Origin: CALMJB01 sp963977945
Lineage (GTDB): Bacteria; Actinomycetota; Actinomycetes; Nanopelagicales; Nanopelagicaceae
NCBI GenBank assembly: GCA_963977945.1
Contig: CAXBQO010000074.1
Span: 1-5,506 of the forward strand
Length of the DNA: 5,506 nt
Direction of reading: 5' to 3'
Positions 1 through 5,267 of this stretch are shown in pieces; position 1 is the first letter of the stretch, and every line of letters starts with the position of its first letter. Position numbers and translations under genes: made by a program. The notes under the pieces are model-generated. The model saw nothing but the letters and a program-made list of their open reading frames with translations, was not told where the DNA came from and did not search any database.

Positions 1-1
1 T

Positions 2-2251
2 TTTGGTGTTTATATCGATGCACCATACGTTCAAGGTTCATATTTATCTAATTCAGCTTTATATCCAGGAATGACAGTGACAGATAGTTACGATTCCACT
101 GGCGTAGCAGATAATGCTACTTGCCCAACAACTAATGTCGGCGGAATCGGAAATGTGGGTACTTACTCATTCCCAGGTGGTGCAGGTGATAGCTGCCGAA
201 TACTAAAGAATTCACACGGTAATGGATCTGCAAATTCATATGTTTATGGAGGCGCTCTCACTACTTCCGAAACAGCCACAACCGGCACTTCAGCAACTCA
301 ATCAGATTCACCAGGAATTTTTAATTCAGATGGAACAACAATCACTTTCTCGCAGCCTATGAATTACATCGGTTTTTGGTGGTCGGCTGGTTCTAATGGA
401 AATTCTGTCAAGGTTTATCAAAATAATGCGTTAGTTCTTACTATAACTGTAGATGATGTTTGCACATTAGTTGGAGATGCAAGTTGCCATAGTACAAGTG
501 GTTCAGTCACAGCTTTAGATAGCACAACCACATATACAAAAGGTAATTATTTTGGACATCCACGCAATACATCAGGTATGGATTCCAACGAGCCATTTAC
601 ATATGTACACATATTTGCACAAAACTCAATCACATTTACAAAAATGAATTTATCAACGACCGGAAATGGTTTTGAATTTGATAATCTAACTGTTGGAAAT
701 TTAACTGGCTCGGCTTTAACACCTAAAACATCTTTGGTTGCGGTTGCAAGTTATGGAAACACCTATAGCCTGGGTTATAACTCTCAGGGTGGATCAAGCA
801 TTGATACCCAAACCACAGTCTCTGGCGGAAATGTTGCGGTAACTTCTTCAGTTCCAACTCGCACCGGTTATTCATTCTCAAGTTGGAATTCTGCAGCCAA
901 TGGTGGTGGCACAAACTATTCAGCTAATGCAACTTATCCATCGAGCGGAACAATTTCTGGAAATGCCACATTGTTTGCAAAATGGACGGCAAATTCAATT
1001 CCAATAAGTTTTGATTCAAATACTGCAACTAGTGGTTCTATGTCATCTCTAACGACAGTTGCTGATTCTGCAATTGCCATAACTTCAAATTCTTTTAGTA
1101 AAACTGGTTTTACCTTCTCTGGTTGGTCAACTACCGCTAGCGGAAGTGTTTCCTACTCAAATAATTCAAATATTTCAGTTGTTGAAACCACAACTCTTTA
1201 TGCAATATGGAGTGCAAACACATTAGCCATCACCTACAACTCCCAAGGTGGCTCTGCCATAAGCTCTGGCACAACCGCATCAAGTGGCAGTATCTCTGCC
1301 TCACCTGGATCACCCACTCGCTCTGGTTACACCTTCGCCGGTTGGTTCACATCCTCTTCTGGTGGCAGCGCAATTACATTTCCATACTCACATGGACAAA
1401 CTTCTGACTTCACTTTGTATGCACAATGGAATGCAATACCTGCACCAGCACCAGTTCCAGTCGGTCCACCACCACCTAGCAAAGTTCAACCACCGGTAAC
1501 AATTTCAGTTAGTAAAACTGAAATTGAGTTTGGACAAACTCTGCAAATAGATCTATCTGGTGGCATTTCAGGCTCTGGCACAACCTACTCAGTATCTGGA
1601 ACAGGTTTGTGTTCAATAAATAGCAGCGGAGTAATCACCGCACTTAAAGAGGGAAGCTGCACCATCACCGCTACTAAATCTTCTAATGCAGATTACAAAG
1701 CGGCAGATTCAAACTCCATAACTATTACCGTTAAACCACTACAAGCAATTCAAAACTTTGGAGTTAGCCAACCAGTACCAGCTGGCTCAACAGTGATTGT
1801 GATTCCAAAAGACAACAGCACACCAGTTGCAGTCAGCACACCAAAATCAAGCACTTCATCAGCCACTTCATCCACTACAACTTCAAAATCGACTACTACA
1901 ACTGCAGATCGCAAAGTCGAGGTTAGCCAGAGCCCAGAGAAGACCGTTATTCAAATAAGCCCTAATCAAATTCAGTTAAGTGCAAAATCTGGCACCAATA
2001 ATTCCGACATATTGCTAAGTGGTTTAGTGAAAGGCTTAAAAATCAAAGCCACAGTAGTGATGCTAAATGGCCTAACTAAGACCAGCACACCAGAGACCCC
2101 AGCGGAAGTAAACAAGATTATTAACTCCAACCCAAATTCCAAGGTCAATATCGAAATCACGCCAACTATTAATCAAGATCTAAAGAAGTCAGCACAAATA
2201 GCAGTAGATGGAGCAAAAAAGAACCAGAGAGTGAAGGTGACGGTTAAGTGA
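2..2251 (+). CDS. Secreted multidomain surface protein with InlB-type repeats (5' partial)
   Basis: The reading frame is open from base 2, before the first ATG at 71, so the gene starts outside the window and its signal peptide is not visible; 749 residues are seen. In order: a beta-rich region with four Cys (about 2-715) ending FTYVHIFAQ...GFEFDNLTVG; three InlB/Listeria-Bacteroides-type repeats (761-1429); a Pro-rich linker; an Ig-like domain of bacterial BIG type with two Cys (1496-1735, pattern GLCSI...GSCTITATK); a Ser/Thr-rich linker; and a C-terminal domain (1913-2248) ending in a Lys-rich strand, QRVKVTVK. No LPXTG motif, terminal hydrophobic helix or Arg tail is present. The composition (Ser/Thr/Gly/Asn rich, paired Cys, repeats) fits an exported adhesin- or matrix-like protein. 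The ligand is unknown. The last four bases overlap the next gene. Exported repeat protein: confident; specific role: not known. Confidence 0.9.
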   Translation, partial: FGVYIDAPYVQGSYLSNSALYPGMTVTDSYDSTGVADNATCPTTNVGGIGNVGTYSFPGGAGDSCRILKNSHGNGSANSYVYGGALTTSETATTGTSATQSDSPGIFNSDGTTITFSQPMNYIGFWWSAGSNGNSVKVYQNNALVLTITVDDVCTLVGDASCHSTSGSVTALDSTTTYTKGNYFGHPRNTSGMDSNEPFTYVHIFAQNSITFTKMNLSTTGNGFEFDNLTVGNLTGSALTPKTSLVAVASYGNTYSLGYNSQGGSSIDTQTTVSGGNVAVTSSVPTRTGYSFSSWNSAANGGGTNYSANATYPSSGTISGNATLFAKWTANSIPISFDSNTATSGSMSSLTTVADSAIAITSNSFSKTGFTFSGWSTTASGSVSYSNNSNISVVETTTLYAIWSANTLAITYNSQGGSAISSGTTASSGSISASPGSPTRSGYTFAGWFTSSSGGSAITFPYSHGQTSDFTLYAQWNAIPAPAPVPVGPPPPSKVQPPVTISVSKTEIEFGQTLQIDLSGGISGSGTTYSVSGTGLCSINSSGVITALKEGSCTITATKSSNADYKAADSNSITITVKPLQAIQNFGVSQPVPAGSTVIVIPKDNSTPVAVSTPKSSTSSATSSTTTSKSTTTTADRKVEVSQSPEKTVIQISPNQIQLSAKSGTNNSDILLSGLVKGLKIKATVVMLNGLTKTSTPETPAEVNKIINSNPNSKVNIEITPTINQDLKKSAQIAVDGAKKNQRVKVTVK
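761..985 (+). repeat. InlB B-type (Listeria-Bacteroides) repeat 1
   Basis: This module of about 75 residues begins TYSLGYNSQGG, has the central PTRTGYSFSSWNSAANGGG and closes with ATLFAKW. These are the hallmarks of the family: a start of x-Y-x-x-x-G-G, a central GYxFxxW and a closing tLYAxW. In known proteins such modules form small beta-grasp folds and occur as stalks or adhesive units of surface proteins. Confidence 0.85.
995..1210 (+). repeat. InlB B-type (Listeria-Bacteroides) repeat 2
   Basis: This second module is more diverged at its start (IPISFDSNTATSG in place of YNSQGG). It keeps the central KTGFTFSGWSTTASG and the closing TTLYAIW. It is AT-rich at the DNA level, about 37% GC by hand count over 1021-1200, unlike repeat 3. 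Confidence 0.82.
1220..1429 (+). repeat. InlB B-type (Listeria-Bacteroides) repeat 3
   Basis: This third module begins TLAITYNSQGGSAI, has PTRSGYTFAGWFTSSSGG in the centre and closes with FTLYAQW. It resembles repeat 1 more than repeat 2 in protein (shared YNSQGGS and PTRxGYxF) but uses different synonymous codons. GC is about 54% over 1221-1380, clearly above the rest of the gene. Confidence 0.85.
1433..1495 (+). other. Pro-rich linker in the surface protein
   Basis: This segment encodes alternating Pro-Ala and Pro-Val followed by four consecutive Pro (PAPAPVPVGPPPP). The DNA is a low-complexity run of CCA-containing codons. It separates the repeat stalk from the Ig-like domain and probably forms an extended, rigid spacer. 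Confidence 0.75.
1835..1906 (+). other. Ser/Thr-rich linker in the surface protein
   Basis: About 24 residues, almost all Ser, Thr, Ala or Lys (STPKSSTSSATSS followed by several Thr). This is typical of flexible, possibly glycosylated spacers in exported proteins. It precedes the C-terminal domain. Confidence 0.7.
2233..2240 (+). promoter_or_regulatory. Ribosome binding site of the membrane protein gene
   Basis: GAAGGTGA lies inside the end of the upstream coding region. It leaves seven bases before the GTG at 2248 and matches the GGTGA part of the Shine-Dalgarno complement. It supports the GTG as the true start and independent or coupled reinitiation at the GTGA overlap. Confidence 0.6.
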
Positions 2252-4020
2252 AAATAAGAAATATATTGATGGTGACATTGCTGATAACAATCCCATTCAT
2301 CAGCATTCAATCTAGCCAAGCAAAAGATCCGCAAGTCATTCTTGATACTTTGCTAACTGGAGATGTCCCGGCACTTAACGCTAAAGACTTAAATATCCCG
2401 AGCGATTTAGAACCTGGTTTTCATGAATTACAGGTGCAGGTCTACGACGACAACGGAGTAATCAGCACTCAAACCGCACTTTTCTGCAAAGATCTAAAAG
2501 GCGAACTGCATTTTGATAATCAATGTCCTGATTTAGTTTCTATTCAAAGTCAGCGCACCAATATTCCTTTTAATCCAGCAAAAAATCCTGACCAAACCAT
2601 TACATTTTTTGCAGTAGCCGCTGCTGCTTTCTCAACAATTCTTGGTTTTAGACGGCGCGAAGATTTTGATTCCTCAAATCAAATGGAATTACCACCTGAC
2701 CCACCAAACCTAAACGCTGGCGATATGCATCAAGTAGAAGTAAGACGTGGTTGGGGAGATCGACGTTGGTATATAAATCAAAAGATTTTCAATAGTTTTG
2801 ATGATATTCCAAAGCGTCTGGCATTATTTTTTGGCAAAAAATTTAATTTACTAGGCCGAATAATTCTTGACGCCAGATATCTTCGGGCAATTTTTGGCAA
2901 TTTAGCCTGGGTATTAAACATCGCTGCAATCGTGATTACCTATTTTGGTTTATTACATATAAACAACGCCGCTGTTCCAATGGGAGTTGCATTCACAACC
3001 GCGCTAATAATTATCGGAATCTTTGATTCATTTGCTGGTTTTGTTGCAGCGCTTTTGTATGTGAATTTCATCTTTGCTAACGGAAATCTAAATACCGTAG
3101 ATATGTCATTGTTTGCTCTTTTCTACACCATGTTGTTCTTCGCACCAGGTTTATTAATCAGCAAGGTAAGAAAACTGCATCGCCATGTCTCGGATTATGA
3201 ATCATTTAGAAATCGCTTAAGTGATTATGTAATAGGTTCAATTCTCGTCGGTTGGGCAGTTACAAACATGATTGGTTTTCTACCGTCTATGTTTGGTTTC
3301 CAATTGCCAATAACCAAATCCGCTGTGCAAATTGGAGTATTAACAGGAATTGCAACAGTAATTCGTTTAATGCTTGAAGATATTGCATGGTATTTATATC
3401 CATACGGAATCAAGAGACTTCACGTTGATTTACCAAGCACTGGTTACATCCAAAAAATCCGGAGCATTCTTACCAAGACCGCACTATTTCTACTTGTAGT
3501 AGTGCCATACATTGGTTGGAATAAATATTTGATCGCCGGATTATCGCTGACTCTTGTTCCTCAACTTCTCGGCTTAGTGGGGCACAGATTCAAAAAGTTT
3601 AATTTGACCGGCTACATAATGCCTGAAGGTGTCTTACGAATCGTTACTTTGGCCGCAATCGGAATTTTGATGCAAAAATATGTAATTCCTCAAATCAAAT
3701 CTACTGAGAGTGTTTTACTTACTTCCTATGTAGTGATGATGGTTCCGTCATTTCTATTTTCGTTTACTGATCTTTTTACCAATAAACACAAATTTAGATT
3801 TGAAAGAAAACTGAGTCGTTCAATACATATATTTGGTTCACTATTCATACTTGCTATTTTGGCTCTCTTAGTTGCCAAAGTTGATATTCCTAAATCAATT
3901 CAAGCGTTTATTAACTCGCCAATGGATACTTGGAATTCTTGGACTAATTCCTTCGTGCCTTGGGTTCAATCGCAATGGGCTACCTTTACAGATTGGATTA
4001 CCCAACACTTTAAAAAGTAA
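2248..4020 (+). CDS. Polytopic membrane protein with exported N-terminal domain, function unknown
   Basis: I do not recognise this 590-residue protein as a named family. It starts at GTG, sharing GTGA with the stop of the surface protein gene. Visible parts: a signal peptide (residues 1-25, positive MKIR, hydrophobic core, cleavage after SSQA likely); a short exported domain with two Cys (80 and 93); a membrane helix at about 117-134 followed at once by RRRE, so the next part should be cytoplasmic; a charged cytoplasmic segment (about 135-215, with RRGWGDRRWY); then about ten hydrophobic segments between 219 and 543. The C-terminal tail (about 560-588) has five Trp and looks amphipathic. The coupling suggests it acts with the surface protein, for example as an anchor, export or signalling partner; this is inference. 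Membrane protein: confident. Confidence 0.88.
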   Translation: MKIRNILMVTLLITIPFISIQSSQAKDPQVILDTLLTGDVPALNAKDLNIPSDLEPGFHELQVQVYDDNGVISTQTALFCKDLKGELHFDNQCPDLVSIQSQRTNIPFNPAKNPDQTITFFAVAAAAFSTILGFRRREDFDSSNQMELPPDPPNLNAGDMHQVEVRRGWGDRRWYINQKIFNSFDDIPKRLALFFGKKFNLLGRIILDARYLRAIFGNLAWVLNIAAIVITYFGLLHINNAAVPMGVAFTTALIIIGIFDSFAGFVAALLYVNFIFANGNLNTVDMSLFALFYTMLFFAPGLLISKVRKLHRHVSDYESFRNRLSDYVIGSILVGWAVTNMIGFLPSMFGFQLPITKSAVQIGVLTGIATVIRLMLEDIAWYLYPYGIKRLHVDLPSTGYIQKIRSILTKTALFLLVVVPYIGWNKYLIAGLSLTLVPQLLGLVGHRFKKFNLTGYIMPEGVLRIVTLAAIGILMQKYVIPQIKSTESVLLTSYVVMMVPSFLFSFTDLFTNKHKFRFERKLSRSIHIFGSLFILAILALLVAKVDIPKSIQAFINSPMDTWNSWTNSFVPWVQSQWATFTDWITQHFKK

Positions 4021-4034
4021 CTAATCCCACTTGC

Positions 4035-4040
4035 TAACCT
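4035..4040 (+). promoter_or_regulatory. Possible -10 box for leaderless transcription of the UbiA-type gene
   Basis: TAACCT fits the actinobacterial TANNNT -10 pattern. It ends six bases before the ATG at 4047, so transcription could start at the A of the start codon. The 26-base gap has no purine-rich Shine-Dalgarno sequence, which fits a leaderless message. No convincing -35 box is seen, and read-through from the upstream gene is also possible. Confidence 0.35.
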
Positions 4041-4046
4041 TTAAAC

Positions 4047-4727
4047 ATGTTTAGCAAAACCAAAGCACTGGCCAAAGCCGCCCACTTTGGCCCAACAATG
4101 CTGATAACCACAATCTCATTCACTTTGGCCACACTTCTTTCGCAAATAAGCACAGCACTTGGCATCGCATTCACCGTTTTCTTAGGCCAATTAATAATCG
4201 GCTGGAGCAATGACATTTACGATTACCAAGACGATCTCAAACACAATCGCCAAAACAAACCACTAGTAAATGGCCAACTCACTGTTTCATCACTTACTCG
4301 CATCACATTCTTACTTCTGCCAATTGCAATCATCGCAAACCTAATTGGCCCACTCGGAATCAAAGGTGGCGCGGTTTATTTACTCGGAGTCGGTTGCGGA
4401 ATTGCCTACAACTTTTACTTCAAATTCTCGCCGCTCTCACCCTTGCCATATTTCATCGCCCTCGCCGCACTTCCCGCCAGCATTTTTTACGCCGTCGATA
4501 AAGCTCCACCACTTTGGGTACTCGCTACAAGTTCTCTGCTCGGAGTCGCATTTCATTTTGCAAATGTTCTAAAAGATTTAAGCGCAGATCGCCAAAGTTT
4601 TATCGGTGGATTACCTCAACGTGCTGGCAAAAAAGTTTCAATCGGAATCATTGCGCTGCTACTCGTAATCGTTGCGCTTATTTTGATTAACAGCCCGATT
4701 TCAGAAACGTTTAATTCAAAAATTTAA
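4047..4727 (+). CDS. UbiA-family prenyltransferase homologue (short form)
   Basis: An integral membrane enzyme of the UbiA superfamily, which transfers a polyprenyl chain from its diphosphate to an acceptor such as an aromatic ring. Both Mg-diphosphate motifs are present: N55-D56-x2-D59-x3-D63 (in GWSNDIYDYQDD), followed by KPLVNG, and N173-x3-D177-x3-D181 (in FANVLKDLSADRQ). The AHFGPTML start is what I recall from actinobacterial members often labelled 4-hydroxybenzoate polyprenyltransferase. Substrate and acceptor cannot be read from sequence. At 226 residues it is shorter than the usual 280-300. Only one hydrophobic segment follows the second motif where the family usually has about three, so it may be a reduced or impaired enzyme. 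The ATG at 4047 is the first possible start because a stop lies four codons upstream. It lies 26 bases after the membrane protein gene. Confidence 0.85.
   Translation: MFSKTKALAKAAHFGPTMLITTISFTLATLLSQISTALGIAFTVFLGQLIIGWSNDIYDYQDDLKHNRQNKPLVNGQLTVSSLTRITFLLLPIAIIANLIGPLGIKGGAVYLLGVGCGIAYNFYFKFSPLSPLPYFIALAALPASIFYAVDKAPPLWVLATSSLLGVAFHFANVLKDLSADRQSFIGGLPQRAGKKVSIGIIALLLVIVALILINSPISETFNSKI
4070..4092 (+). other. GC-rich inverted repeat early in the UbiA-type gene
   Basis: GGCCAAAG (4070-4077) and CTTTGGCC (4085-4092) form a perfect 8-bp stem with a 7-base loop, starting 24 bases into the coding region. CACTTTGGCC occurs again at 4121-4130, so the left arm has two possible partners. No U-run follows, so it is not a classic terminator. 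It may be chance or a translation-affecting structure. Confidence 0.4.
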
Positions 4728-4743
4728 TACAGAAATTAAATTT
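4720..4743. terminator. AT-only inverted repeat between convergent genes
   Basis: AAATTTAAT (4720-4728) and ATTAAATTT (4735-4743) form a perfect 9-bp inverted repeat with a 6-base loop. It covers the TAA of the UbiA-type gene (4725-4727) and touches the stop of the opposing gene (4742-4744). The position suits a bidirectional terminator, but the stem contains no G or C and would be weak. Confidence 0.35.
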
Positions 4744-5020
4744 ACCTGTCCACCTGCCCCAACATCTTCAAAGCCTTTTTAGTAATCAACCCACCATTTG
4801 AACCTTTTTTGGGAGAGTGAATCAACCCCAAATCAATCGCATTTCTCACGCACTCGCCAACAAAATCAATCGGCCAAACCAACTCAAACGCAAGATCAAC
4901 TACTGGAACTTTCGATCCAGTCTTAACAATGCGGTCGTATAACCAAGCAATCTCAAGCAAAAATTCTTTGCTCAACTGATCAGGTTTAAGTGTTCTGATT
5001 CTTTCTAGTGCGAAGTCCAT
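4742..5020 (-). CDS. Small helix-turn-helix / winged-helix-like protein
   Basis: A 92-residue protein with no named family that I can assign firmly. Predicted order: a helix at 18-31 (KEFLLEIAWLYDR), a helix around 39-47 (PVVDLAFEL), a turn, a likely recognition helix at 52-65 (DFVGECVRNAIDLG), then a wing-like GLIHSPKKGSNGG and a final helix. This pattern, ending in GLL-x-P-K-G-x-GG-x-LT-x-KA, is shared by many short actinobacterial proteins proposed to bind DNA. The start is set by AAGGGA four bases upstream of the ATG. The gene converges on the UbiA-type gene with only 14 bases between stop codons. An imperfect palindrome sits just upstream, so autoregulation is possible. The protein is probably real, but its function is inferred only from this pattern. 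Confidence 0.72.
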   Translation of the reverse strand: MDFALERIRTLKPDQLSKEFLLEIAWLYDRIVKTGSKVPVVDLAFELVWPIDFVGECVRNAIDLGLIHSPKKGSNGGLITKKALKMLGQVDR

Positions 5021-5024
5021 TTTG

Positions 5025-5030
5025 TCCCTT
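5025..5030 (-). promoter_or_regulatory. Ribosome binding site of the small HTH-like gene
   Basis: On the minus strand AAGGGA lies four bases before the ATG whose first base is 5020. The spacing is slightly short, but it is the only purine-rich element near the start and it supports that start codon. Confidence 0.5.
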
Positions 5031-5041
5031 GATGAATTTTT

Positions 5042-5058
5042 CAGGGAATATGTTCCTG
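5042..5058. promoter_or_regulatory. Imperfect palindrome upstream of the HTH-like gene (possible operator)
   Basis: CAGGGAATATGTTCCTG is a 17-base imperfect palindrome with CAGG/CCTG outer arms and an AT-rich centre. It is centred about 30 bases upstream of the HTH-like gene start. The minus-strand CATATT inside it could serve as a -10 box. The place is right for an operator, possibly for the adjacent gene's own product, but no -35 box is convincing. Confidence 0.3.
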
Positions 5059-5083
5059 CAAGCCACTGACTGCGTGATTCATA

Positions 5084-5113
5084 CCCGCCGGGTTATTGCT
5101 AACTTCCGGCAGG
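5084..5113. other. GC-rich hairpin in the intergenic segment
   Basis: CCCGCCGG (5084-5091) pairs with CCGGCAGG (5106-5113) with one mismatch. Inside the loop, GTT (5092-5094) can pair with AAC (5101-5103), lengthening the stem with a TT bulge. It stands out against the AT-rich surroundings. It could be part of a structured RNA, a repeat-element fold or a recombination-site structure; no family is recognised. Confidence 0.45.
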
Positions 5114-5124
5114 CATTTCAGTCA

Positions 5125-5142
5125 CACTTACGCTCGTAAGTG
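5125..5142 (-). terminator. Perfect hairpin next to the tRNA-like 3' end
   Basis: CACTTACGCTCGTAAGTG is an 8-bp perfect inverted repeat around CT, or 7 bp with a 4-base loop. On the minus strand it directly follows the tRNA-like 3' end, where a tRNA gene's terminator would sit. No T-run follows, so termination is only a possibility. Confidence 0.35.
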
Positions 5143-5161
5143 GGTTGTGAGGGACTCGAAC
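5141..5161 (-). other. tRNA 3'-end-like fragment, putative attachment site
   Basis: Read on the minus strand from 5161: G53, the T-loop TTCGAGT, a T-stem strand CCCTC, a seven-base acceptor strand ACAACCC and a discriminator A, without an encoded CCA. Upstream on that strand the next bases are TTTT instead of the complementary T-stem strand, and no anticodon or D arm follows. It is therefore a 3' fragment and not a working tRNA. Integrases commonly recombine at tRNA 3' ends and leave such a copy at the far border of the island. Base composition changes here, from about 52% GC on the left to 34% on the right. A chance match to the T-loop consensus cannot be excluded. Confidence 0.4.
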
Positions 5162-5267
5162 AAAAATTTCCTCATAAGCCTAATTTGGATTCAATTGATC
5201 TTGAACTGCAACCTATATTAGCCATTAGGTCAGACATAGGGAATAGGAACAGATATTGGATTCCAAT
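5162..5267. other. AT-rich intergenic stretch downstream of the right-edge gene
   Basis: About 35% GC by hand count. It holds no convincing reading frame, promoter or terminator. TTGGATTC occurs twice (around 5185 and 5257) as a loose direct repeat. It is probably the 3' non-coding flank of the minus-strand gene at the right edge. Confidence 0.4.

Noticed and set aside
71..73. ATG as the start of the surface protein gene
   Set aside because: The same frame continues upstream without a stop to base 2 with protein-like sequence (GVYIDAPYVQGSYLSNSALYPG), there is no signal peptide after this ATG and no ribosome binding site before it. The gene is 5' partial.
723..914. Minus-strand open frame of 63 codons
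   Set aside because: It lies wholly inside the surface protein gene, and its composition (His, Trp and Cys rich) is typical of an antisense shadow frame.
1439..1476. CCA-rich tract as a CRISPR or tandem-repeat array
   Set aside because: It is codon-level low complexity encoding a Pro-rich linker, with no fixed repeat unit and no spacers.
1207..1499. Two overlapping plus-strand open frames in other phases
   Set aside because: They are shadows of the GC-richer repeat 3 and the Pro-rich linker; they have odd His/Leu/Trp composition and no ribosome binding site.
1972..2160. Minus-strand open frame of 62 codons opposite the C-terminal domain
   Set aside because: It is antisense to a well-supported coding region, and no promoter or ribosome binding site is evident.
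3225..3413. Minus-strand open frame of 62 codons within the membrane protein gene
   Set aside because: It is antisense to membrane-segment codons, which readily give long open complementary frames; no independent support.
4034..4572. Open frames at 4034-4216 (minus) and 4345-4572 (plus) within the UbiA-type gene
   Set aside because: Both overlap the catalytic-motif-containing frame, which is clearly the real gene.
5060..5235. A complete tRNA gene on the minus strand
   Set aside because: Only the T-loop, one T-stem strand and the acceptor 3' strand are present. The partner T-stem strand is replaced by TTTT, and no anticodon arm, D arm or 5' acceptor strand GGGTTGT is found at the right distance.
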